From assembly GCA_002789615.1 (NCBI GenBank), contig PFTO01000080.1:1954-7376 (forward strand): a stretch of 5,423 nt of DNA. The letters run 5' to 3'. The notes beneath the pieces were generated by a model. It saw only the letters and a list, made by a program, of their open reading frames with translations. It was not told the origin of the DNA and did not search any database. Shown one piece after another: positions 1 through 5,151 of this stretch. The position numbers and the translations under genes were made by a program. Position 1 is the stretch's first letter; each line of letters begins with the position of its first letter. This stretch comes from Acidobacteria bacterium CG_4_9_14_3_um_filter_49_7 (GTDB taxonomy: Bacteria; Acidobacteriota; Holophagae; Thermotomaculales; Thermotomaculaceae).

Positions 1-1040
1 GACCATGCAATTCCATGCAGCGAAACCCACCAGTTCAAAAAGAAACCTATAATTATCCCCACCGCGACACTTCCCGCCGCCAGCAACGCAGCTTCTGTCA
101 CGACCATTCGAATCATCCTTCCCCGGCGGGTTCCAAGCGCCAGCAGCACACCGTATTCCCGGCGCCGTTCCAGAACAGACATGAGTACGGTATTCAGCAC
201 ACCTACGGCCACAATCAGCAGGATAACCGCCAGAGTGATCCAGTTGCCTTTCCGGTCAGCCTTCATGGCTCGATAAAAGGATGCGGCAAATTCCTGCCAC
301 GGTGCGACAGAGAGTCCCGTATCAGAAAGGGTGCTGCGCAATCTCGCGGTCACACTGCCAACCCGGCTCAACCGGTCAACCGTGATCGCTATCTCATGGG
401 CCTGACCTGGCAATACCATCAGTTCCTGGGCATCCGACAGGCGCAGGTAACAATCCATTCGGTCCGCGTTTGGATCGCCGCTGTCCACAAGGCCGGTAAC
501 GGTATAGGCATCATTGGCAATAGAGCCGTCGGCTCCCTGGGACACAATGGCCAGCTCATCACCGGGTTTTGCACTCAACTGCCGGGCAAGACCAGCTCCA
601 AGTACAACAGGATGGTGCGTTTTTCCTGCGAAACCGACTCCTTCTTTGAGCTTGTTTTGAAAATGTGTCGTCCTGTTTTCACGATTCGGATCAATTCCGA
701 TGATTCGCAATGCCGTAGAGCGTTCCCCGACAGAACCCAATCCGTACGCATAAAGCCGGGGTGCCCATCCGGTGATATGTTCGGTACGGTTCAGCTTCCC
801 TGCGATTGTATCCAGGTTATCTATCGTCTTATACAGGGATGGACGGTCCAGGTATCCCTTCTGATGGATTTGTATGGAACCCAGTCGATTCCCGGTGAAA
901 GCCCGGATGACGTCGTTGTAAGTCCCATCGGACCATGCAATGGAAAAGGCCGCAAGAACGAACCCGCCCATCATGGTCAGCAAGGTCAGGATGCTCCTTC
1001 TTCTTTGTCGAAACAGATTGCGCATCGCCAGTTTGATCAT
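1..1040 (-). CDS. ABC transporter permease, FtsX/MacB-like family, 3' end beyond window
   Basis: This is an inner-membrane permease of the lipoprotein-export/MacB type (LolC/E-like), which works with a cytoplasmic ATPase to move lipoproteins or lipophilic substrates from the inner membrane. The reading frame is open from an ATG at 1040 to the window edge, 346 codons without a stop. Residues 1-14 are basic (MIKLAMRNLFRQRRR), followed by a first membrane helix at about 16-36. An extracytoplasmic core of about 220 residues follows, then a second helix at about 266-290. After it comes the FtsX-domain signature ERRREYGVLLALGTRRG (291-307) and a third helix at about 313-336. The usual fourth helix is cut off by the window. 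An AAGAGGGA ribosome-binding site lies about 7 bases before the ATG. The start lies inside the preceding LolA-like reading frame, so translation is probably coupled. The partner ATPase is not in the window. The family call is firm; the substrate is unknown. Confidence 0.9.
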   Translation of the reverse strand, partial: MIKLAMRNLFRQRRRSILTLLTMMGGFVLAAFSIAWSDGTYNDVIRAFTGNRLGSIQIHQKGYLDRPSLYKTIDNLDTIAGKLNRTEHITGWAPRLYAYGLGSVGERSTALRIIGIDPNRENRTTHFQNKLKEGVGFAGKTHHPVVLGAGLARQLSAKPGDELAIVSQGADGSIANDAYTVTGLVDSGDPNADRMDCYLRLSDAQELMVLPGQAHEIAITVDRLSRVGSVTARLRSTLSDTGLSVAPWQEFAASFYRAMKADRKGNWITLAVILLIVAVGVLNTVLMSVLERRREYGVLLALGTRRGRMIRMVVTEAALLAAGSVAVGIIIGFFLNWWVSLHGIAW

Positions 1041-1806
1041 CGGCCAATCCCTCTTGCGGCCGACGAAGGTGACGCAACGTAAAGGTGTCAGATTGGATCG
1101 GCGGATCAAATTTCAATTTCAGATACCGGATCACCGTTTTTTTGCCCGGTTTACCGGCAGGGATCAATGTCATTACCGCAGGCACTTTCCTTCCGCCAAA
1201 GTCGGTGATTTCAGTGAACACCAACTCTCGAATCTGGCCGCCCTTTTCATCAAAATACTTTTCCGAAACCGGGAGAAAGTTGCTTTCCCGGACCTCTATC
1301 AAAAGTCGTGCCCAGACAACGGGTACATCCCGTTTCGGCTTCGCCTCAAGGTAGAGCCTTCCAGGCTGGGTATCAGATGGTGTAATCATCTTGAAAGTAT
1401 AGTCCTTCAACAATGTGAATTCCCGGACCAGATCATCGTTGGTAAAATCAGAACCCATCCAGGCGCTCATCATCATGGAGGGTGGAATTTTGATCACCTT
1501 CCCGATCTTGGGGAGATAATTCCACATTTCCGTTTTGATCCGTAAGGTGCCAACCCCTTCCTCTTTCTTGGGCTTAAGGATACGGATGAACGTTTGATCC
1601 GTTCCTTTGGACCAGCCCTTCATGACCAACGTCCGTTTCCAGTGGGGTGTCTGGATAGCCATCTCCAATTCCGAGTAACTGGAGTTGCTCCTGTACAGTT
1701 CGTCCACCTTCTTTGCAATGTCTTCCGCACGATGATCTGAGGCCAGTACTGGAGAAACCAGCCAGCCTGCCACAAAAAGAACACAGATCAAGCATAACTT
1801 CTTCAT
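829..1806 (-). CDS. LolA-like outer membrane lipoprotein-sorting protein, probably with aberrant C-terminal tail
   Basis: This is a periplasmic protein of the LolA-like fold (the group annotated 'outer membrane lipoprotein-sorting protein', COG2834/PF17131). It is thought to carry lipid or lipoprotein to the outer membrane with the neighbouring ABC permease. It has a Sec signal peptide at 1-22 (hydrophobic core, VLA then SD). Family hallmarks are the motif MWNYLPKIGKVIKIPPS (94-110) followed by MMMSAWMGSDFTNDDLV (111-127), and a beta-rich C-terminal half ending with DTFTLRHLRR (240-249). The family normally stops about there, near 250 residues. Here the frame runs on to residue 325, and the last ~70 codons lie over the permease gene in another frame with no family resemblance. 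A TGA in a different frame overlaps the permease ATG (ATGA), so loss of one base near 1041-1070 would explain the tail. The ATG at 1806 follows GGGAGGGA and overlaps the TetR stop as ATGA, indicating coupling. Confidence 0.87.
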   Translation of the reverse strand: MKKLCLICVLFVAGWLVSPVLASDHRAEDIAKKVDELYRSNSSYSELEMAIQTPHWKRTLVMKGWSKGTDQTFIRILKPKKEEGVGTLRIKTEMWNYLPKIGKVIKIPPSMMMSAWMGSDFTNDDLVREFTLLKDYTFKMITPSDTQPGRLYLEAKPKRDVPVVWARLLIEVRESNFLPVSEKYFDEKGGQIRELVFTEITDFGGRKVPAVMTLIPAGKPGKKTVIRYLKLKFDPPIQSDTFTLRHLRRPQEGLADDQTGDAQSVSTKKKEHPDLADHDGRVRSCGLFHCMVRWDLQRRHPGFHRESTGFHTNPSEGIPGPSIPV

Positions 1807-2444
1807 TTTGAGTCCCTCCCTTCCCGTTCCTGAATGCCAACCAGAACCAGTCCCGCGTCCTGAATCAGCAGGTTATTCAACGTTTCCACGTTCATTTCCG
1901 ACTCCATTACATACATCTGGAATCGCATGAACACCGTCGCGAAAAGTAAAATCGCTGCCTGTTCCGAGTCCACATCTTTGCGAATGAACCCTGTTTTCTG
2001 CAGGATTGAAACGCGTTTCGCGGTGTTCTCTATCAGCATCCAGTCCAGCTCAAACACTGGAGAATCCAGCGTGTGCCGTGCTCCGTAAGTGGCGGCAAGG
2101 AACTGAAACCATAGTTCTTTTGAAAATAGATCCACAAGTCCCATGAATCCGAGGGCCGGCTCCATCAGGTAACGGATTTTGTCATCCTTCGGGGCTCCCG
2201 GCTCATGAAAAAGGTCCGGCGCCGTCACCAGAAACTGTGCTTTCAACGCCACAATCAGCAAAATCTCCTTGGAAGAATAATAATTGTATACCGTACCGGT
2301 TCCCACATCAGCGGCTTCCGCAATGGCGGCAATGGTCGTCTGATCAAATCCCTGTCCGGCGAACAGTTTTTACGCTGCCTCCAGAATCCGTCCTTCCGTT
2401 GCTTCCTTTTCTCTTTTCCTTCGTCCCTCCGACCGTTTATTCAT
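1803..2444 (-). pseudogene. TetR/AcrR family transcriptional regulator, interrupted by an in-frame TAA at codon 25
   Basis: This is a TetR-type repressor gene of 213 codons, first in the operon with the LolA-like and permease genes and their likely local regulator. The ATG at 2444 has AGGTGG 8 bases upstream. Codons 1-24 give a basic N-terminus ending GRILEAA. Codon 25 is TAA (2372-2370), where family members usually have Arg or Lys (AARKLF or AAKKLF). The frame then continues without shift through KLFAGQGF (26-33), the helix-turn-helix with TTIAAIAEAADVGTGTVYNYY (36-56, the TetR signature) and SSKEIL, into a helical ligand-binding and dimer domain ending REGRDSK. The next usable in-frame start is a GTG at 2306 (codon 47), already inside the DNA-binding helices, so a protein made from there could not bind DNA. 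A single substitution such as AAA to TAA would account for it. It is either a young pseudogene or a base error; the stop itself is plain in the sequence. Confidence 0.88.
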
Positions 2445-2486
2445 GTGAATTTCCACCTAATTTTGAACCTGAACCCGCTCATATTT

Positions 2487-2512
2487 GAACGCATTCATAA
2501 TTGAATGCGTCC
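2487..2512. promoter_or_regulatory. Probable TetR operator: inverted repeat with 11-bp arms
   Basis: The arms GAACGCATTCA and TGAATGCGTCC are separated by TAAT and match at 10 of 11 positions, with nine in a row (ACGCATTCA/TGAATGCGT). The site lies 43 bases upstream of the tetR start codon and directly downstream of the candidate -10 box, where bound repressor would block transcription. Size, symmetry and place fit a TetR-family operator. That the neighbouring regulator binds it is inference. Confidence 0.6.
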
Positions 2513-2514
2513 AT

Positions 2515-2543
2515 ATCATTGCCCGGGTTTCATCTTCTGGCAA
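2515..2543 (-). promoter_or_regulatory. Candidate sigma-70-type promoter of the tetR-lolA-like-permease operon
   Basis: On the minus strand, TTGCCA (2543-2538, 5 of 6 to the -35 consensus) is followed after exactly 17 bases by AATGAT (2520-2515, 4 of 6 to the -10 consensus). The inverted repeat at 2487-2512 begins 2 bases downstream and would cover the start point. This is the only good promoter pair seen in the gap between the membrane-protein gene and tetR. Confidence 0.5.
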
Positions 2544-2561
2544 TATTTTTTTTGAATTTCG

Positions 2562-2669
2562 CTAAAAAACAGTCTGGGGATGGGACCAGGTCACGATCTC
2601 GACACCGGGATGAGCAGTAGGCAGAAAAATCATGGGCTTGTCCCTTCCCTGCCCTTGCAAGCCTCTCAT
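2562..2669 (-). other. Gene-free spacer with a 35-codon open frame of doubtful status
   Basis: The 287 bases between tetR and the membrane-protein gene hold the operator and promoter near 2487-2543, a hairpin at 2689-2723 and this short frame. It runs from an ATG at 2669 to a TAG at 2564-2562. The peptide starts MRGLQGQGRDKPM and ends WSHPQTVF. Its composition is protein-like, but the ATG has no convincing ribosome-binding site. It could be a remnant of a gene's 3' end or chance. I recognise no family. Confidence 0.15.
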
Positions 2670-2688
2670 TACAAATTACCAGTAATAG

Positions 2689-2723
2689 CCGGCAGAGCGG
2701 GCTTCCCAGTAATGTTCTGCCGG
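2689..2723 (-). terminator. Hairpin just after the membrane-protein gene, possible 3' end or terminator
   Basis: A perfect 8-bp inverted repeat (CCGGCAGA and TCTGCCGG, loop 19) begins 9 bases after the stop of the membrane-protein gene. No run of T follows on the minus strand, so it is not a classical Rho-independent terminator. It may stabilise the transcript end or act with Rho. The octamer CCAGTAAT occurs twice here, at 2679-2686 and in the loop at 2706-2713. Confidence 0.4.
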
Positions 2724-2731
2724 AGCTTCCA

Positions 2732-3403
2732 TTAAAACAATTCCGTGATTCTACTGAGCAGGCTGAATGCTCCGGTATTCAGTCGATGGATAACAAGGCC
2801 AAGTAATAGACCATAGGCAATGTGCGCCAGCGTAACCGTGGCTGCAAATCCCCATCCAAAATCGATACCAAAATAACCTACACCAAGAGCAATAGCCACC
2901 GGGCTGACCATGAATCCAATGCCAATGAGAACACCGAAGAAGGTTCCGAGCCAGACACGCCCTCTTCCGAAAATCAGGGAAAAGATAACACCGAATGCGG
3001 CGCCGTTCCAGAAATGGTAGGCATAACCGGCAATGTTGGATAACAGGCTGGGCCCCTGGGCGAAACGGTTGAACAAAAGGACTCCAAGTAATTTGGGCAT
3101 ATCACCAGGCATTCCGCCCATATGAAAGCCGATTTGCCGGACAAGTTCCAGACCCAGTGTCGCAACCAGCCCGGCGATTATTCCATTTGACATCTGATGG
3201 TGGACATCAGTAAAGCCCCAGAGTCGTGCCAGACCATAAACAACGGCCAGAACGAAAAGAGAGGGCAGAAGAATCACAAGGGCGAGATGATGCAGTGTGG
3301 AATGACCGGCTTGTGCCGCCACAAACAAATTTGGGCTGACGCCTGCTGCGAGCAGGGCTACTAAAATTAGCAGGATTTTCCTGCGTGGAGAGATGGTGTT
3401 CAT
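2732..3403 (-). CDS. Polytopic inner-membrane protein of unknown function
   Basis: This is a 223-residue integral membrane protein that I do not recognise by name. Hydrophobic stretches suggest about six helices: 9-30 (which could also be an uncleaved signal), 40-62, 72-92, 122-146, 150-178 and 182-206. A less hydrophobic conserved-looking loop, GFHMGGMPGDMPKLLG (92-107), links the third and fourth, with Arg89 and Glu86 just before it. Histidines are unusually frequent (34, 38, 39, 68, 69, 94, 130, 194, 206). His130, in GYAYHFWNGAAFG, and His194 appear to sit within helices, which would suit metal, haem or proton handling; that is speculation. The start is supported by AAGGAG 8 bases before the ATG. 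The gene follows the DUF302 gene by 80 bases on the same strand, so a shared transcript is plausible although a hairpin lies between. The coding call is firm; the function is open. Confidence 0.85.
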   Translation of the reverse strand: MNTISPRRKILLILVALLAAGVSPNLFVAAQAGHSTLHHLALVILLPSLFVLAVVYGLARLWGFTDVHHQMSNGIIAGLVATLGLELVRQIGFHMGGMPGDMPKLLGVLLFNRFAQGPSLLSNIAGYAYHFWNGAAFGVIFSLIFGRGRVWLGTFFGVLIGIGFMVSPVAIALGVGYFGIDFGWGFAATVTLAHIAYGLLLGLVIHRLNTGAFSLLSRITELF

Positions 3404-3436
3404 GTCATACTCCTTTTTGAATAATGAAAATGAATG

Positions 3437-3468
3437 AAAAAAAGACAGGCAGCCGGACGATGCCCGGC
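3437..3468 (-). terminator. Weak terminator-like hairpin between the DUF302 and membrane-protein genes
   Basis: On the minus strand, GCCGG and CCGGC (3468-3452) can pair around a 7-base loop, with one further G-T pair possible. A run of seven T (3443-3437) follows after 8 bases. The gap to the T run makes a strong intrinsic terminator unlikely. It may act as a partial terminator or processing site, lowering expression of the membrane-protein gene relative to DUF302. Confidence 0.35.
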
Positions 3469-3483
3469 CACCCGTCGGGAGGG

Positions 3484-3966
3484 CTATTTGGACAGCATGG
3501 ATGTCAGCATAGCCAGTTTCTTGTCCAGCATCGCACCAACTTTCTGAATCGCCTCATTCGGGAAAAATGCAAGCTGGGCAGATGGCTTAACATAGTTAAT
3601 AAGGGTTTTCCCGTCTGCGCCCTCGTAAATATTTATGCGGACAGGGATGGCCACACCCACCCCATGATTGGCTGAAAATAACTTTTTCCCGATGGTGGGA
3701 TTACCCACAAACAGTGTGACCGTATTTAACTTCATGCCGGTCATGGAAAGGATCTTCCCCTGATTGAGCTCGGACAACACCATCATCCCATTCTTCGCCA
3801 CCATCGTGCGAAAGGCATCCACTGTCTGCGCAAAAGGTGCCTTAGCTATAACTGTGACCAGGTTGCTGTCCTGGGCTACAGCTAGATTGGACTGTGTGAA
3901 AACACCGAACATGACCACTGCCAGAACCAATGCTGGGAAAAACTTTTTTAACTGAGTTGATTTCAT
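3484..3966 (-). CDS. Exported DUF302 domain protein
   Basis: This is a 160-residue protein with a Sec signal peptide (basic MKSTQLKK, hydrophobic 9-23, probable cleavage after AVA at 29-31) and one DUF302 domain (PF03625, the TT1751-like fold) filling the rest. The domain shows its usual marks: an N-terminal strand and helix (SNLVTVIAKAPFAQTVDAF), then the core GNPTIGKKLF (88-97), then VAIPVRINIYE (105-115) and a strand ending NYVKPS. No cysteine is present, so it is not a lipoprotein and probably acts free in the periplasm. The biochemical role of DUF302 is not established; members often sit near redox or sulfur genes, but none is visible here. The ATG at 3966 has AGGAG 8 bases upstream. A signal-rich region precedes the gene and the ECF sigma/anti-sigma pair lies just upstream on the same strand, so sigma-dependent expression is likely but unproven. 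Confidence 0.9.
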   Translation of the reverse strand: MKSTQLKKFFPALVLAVVMFGVFTQSNLAVAQDSNLVTVIAKAPFAQTVDAFRTMVAKNGMMVLSELNQGKILSMTGMKLNTVTLFVGNPTIGKKLFSANHGVGVAIPVRINIYEGADGKTLINYVKPSAQLAFFPNEAIQKVGAMLDKKLAMLTSMLSK

Positions 3967-3994
3967 GATACTTACTCCTAATCTTTTTGTGGTT

Positions 3995-4022
3995 ATTAAA
4001 ATGAACTTCCTTCAAATTTCAA
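3995..4022 (-). promoter_or_regulatory. Candidate sigma-70-type promoter of the DUF302 gene
   Basis: On the minus strand, TTGAAA (4022-4017, 5 of 6) is followed after 16 bases by TTTAAT (4000-3995, 5 of 6). The -10 box ends about 30 bases before the DUF302 start codon. A 24-bp imperfect palindrome ends 4 bases upstream of the -35 box. It competes as an explanation with the ECF-type promoter further upstream. Confidence 0.4.
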
Positions 4023-4026
4023 TCTC

Positions 4027-4050
4027 TCAATCGTGACGTGTCACAATTGA
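4027..4050. promoter_or_regulatory. 24-bp imperfect palindrome, operator-like, upstream of the DUF302 gene
   Basis: The arms TCAATCGTGAC and GTCACAATTGA around a 2-base centre match at 10 of 11 positions. The core GTGAC-GT-GTCAC is perfect. The site lies just upstream of the candidate -35 box at 4022-4017 (an activator position) and downstream of the ECF-type candidate at 4063-4090 (a repressor position for that one). It resembles a CRP/FNR half-site (TGTGA) but the spacer is 4 rather than 6, so a CRP site is unlikely. The binder is unknown. Confidence 0.5.
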
Positions 4051-4062
4051 TCGTTCGATGAT

Positions 4063-4090
4063 TAGACGGATGAGTTCACAAATCCTTACA
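4063..4090 (-). promoter_or_regulatory. Candidate ECF-sigma promoter upstream of the DUF302 gene
   Basis: On the minus strand, TGTAAG (4090-4085) and CGTCTA (4068-4063) are separated by 16 bases. This resembles known ECF promoters, which have an AAC-type -35 element and a CGTC-type -10 element at about this spacing. It would start transcription roughly 90 bases before the DUF302 ATG. The adjacent ECF sigma gene makes it a natural target. No equally good copy was found upstream of the sigma gene itself, which weakens the case. Confidence 0.35.
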
Positions 4091-4173
4091 TAAAAGATTA
4101 GACTTTATCGAACCTATTGAAAATATGAGTTAATTCTGGATAAAACGGGGGATTGGAATCATCTTGTATATGT

Positions 4174-4491
4174 TCAGTTGTCGTCCGGCTTGCGGAGGGA
4201 ATGCTTGATTCGCTCTTTTGCGTCGGGTGAAAGAACGGGTGTGTCGACCATGTCCGCATCTTCCAACCGGCCGCGTTTTGTCTCCAGCATGTTCCGTATC
4301 GCCAGGAGTTGGCGGCGGTATCGGTTGCAGAAAGCACAAAAAAGGATATGAGAGCGAATCCGGAACCTGTCCCGCAAAGAAATCGGGTGATCCATAGACT
4401 CTGATATCTTCCGGGTAATCACATCACAGGTCGGGCTGAGTCTGTCTAACAGCGGCATCATTATTTTCATGAAAATTCCGTTCTTATTCAT
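4174..4491 (-). CDS. Zinc-binding anti-sigma factor (ZAS/zf-HC2 type)
   Basis: This is a 105-residue cytoplasmic protein expected to bind and hold inactive the sigma factor encoded directly upstream. Cys22, His48, Cys52 and Cys55 form the zinc-binding anti-sigma motif C-x25-H-x3-C-x2-C. From memory this is the spacing of the redox-sensing anti-sigma factor RsrA (Cys11, His37, Cys41, Cys44), which is also about 105 residues long. The flanking text ISESMDHPISLRDRFRIRSH and FCAFCNRYRRQL is typical of zf-HC2 anti-sigma partners. No membrane helix is present, so sensing would be inside the cell, perhaps of thiol oxidation or zinc; that is inference. The ATG at 4491 lies 3 bases after the sigma stop and has GAGAGG about 7 bases upstream. 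A second ATG at 4470 lacks such a site. Co-transcription with the sigma gene is nearly certain. Confidence 0.87.
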   Translation of the reverse strand: MNKNGIFMKIMMPLLDRLSPTCDVITRKISESMDHPISLRDRFRIRSHILFCAFCNRYRRQLLAIRNMLETKRGRLEDADMVDTPVLSPDAKERIKHSLRKPDDN

Positions 4492-4494
4492 TGG

Positions 4495-5151
4495 CTATCC
4501 TCTCTCCGGGGATGGTTTGAACCAGTTCACATCCAGGCACTTTCGAAGTTGTGTACGCGCCCGATGGAGCATCACCCACAGGTTAGACGATGAAATGGAG
4601 AATTCCTTACATATTTCATCACTTTTCCAGCCCTCTATTTCGCGAGCCGAAAACACGGATGCCAACTGACGCGGCAGATAGCCGAGACAGAGCTCCATCA
4701 CTTTGTTGAATTCCTTGTTTTCAAGAACACGTTGTGGATTTTTTCCCCAGTCGGATGGGGCTGAACCGGTTTTCCAGTGTCCTTTCGCTTTTCCATCCAT
4801 GAAAAAATCACCTGCATCCTCGGCACTGAACGTGTCGGAAAACCCGGCCATGCGTGCGTTCTTTCGATAGCAATCAATTATTTTGTTTTTCAGAATGCCG
4901 GTGAACCAGGTCCTCTCCGAACTTCGTCCTTCAAAGCCCGTTTTAGATTTCAGCGCCGCGAGGAATGTTTCCTGAACCATGTCTTCCGCGAGTTGAGAAT
5001 CGTGTATCCGCAACAGTGCGAACCGATACAAATAGTTGCCATAATTATCAACCCACTGCTCAGGATCAGAACGCGTCTGTTCTTCATTCTGAACCGAAGC
5101 CAGCTCCGGATTTCTGCTATTTTCTTCAGCCTCACTCACTTTTTCCCTCAC
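4495..5151 (-). CDS. ECF-type RNA polymerase sigma factor (TIGR02943-like)
   Basis: This is a group IV (extracytoplasmic function) sigma factor of 218 residues. Region sigma-2 spans about 36-100, with the core-binding motif AEDMVQETFLAALK (55-68) and FEGRSSERTWFTGILKNKII (73-92) for -10 recognition. A linker of about 50 residues, rich in Asp, Gly and Phe and containing GHW and SDWG, follows. Region sigma-4 is at 146-205, with EIEGWKSDEICKEFSISSSN (171-190) and LWVMLHRARTQLRKCL (191-206) as the helix-turn-helix. The WVMLHRAR and EICKEF text matches the family annotated TIGR02943. The frame opens with GTG at 5151, just after an in-frame TGA. A second GTG at 5139 (codon 5) is preceded by GAGGG 5-6 bases away and may be the true start. 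The anti-sigma gene follows after 3 bases. Confidence 0.92.
   Translation of the reverse strand: MREKVSEAEENSRNPELASVQNEEQTRSDPEQWVDNYGNYLYRFALLRIHDSQLAEDMVQETFLAALKSKTGFEGRSSERTWFTGILKNKIIDCYRKNARMAGFSDTFSAEDAGDFFMDGKAKGHWKTGSAPSDWGKNPQRVLENKEFNKVMELCLGYLPRQLASVFSAREIEGWKSDEICKEFSISSSNLWVMLHRARTQLRKCLDVNWFKPSPERG

Noticed and set aside
15..1082. Long plus-strand open frame of 355 codons
   Set aside because: It is antisense to the FtsX/MacB-like permease, whose minus-strand frame has clear family motifs. The plus-strand peptide is rich in His, Gln and Arg with no domain-like pattern.
940..1545. Plus-strand open frame of 201 codons
   Set aside because: It is antisense to the LolA-like gene and the permease start, with no recognisable motifs and no convincing ribosome-binding site.
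1803..2306. TetR gene starting at the GTG at 2306
   Set aside because: That GTG encodes the valine of the helix-turn-helix. The family's N-terminal helices are encoded upstream in the same frame, from the ATG at 2444 and across the TAA.
2635..2663. Hairpin GGCTTG/CAAGCC
   Set aside because: It has only a 6-bp stem with a 17-base loop and no T run. This is expected by chance in a stretch of this size.
4028..4049. CRP/FNR-type binding site
   Set aside because: The half-site TGTGA is present, but the spacer to the opposite half is 4 bases rather than 6, and the symmetric core is GTGAC/GTCAC.
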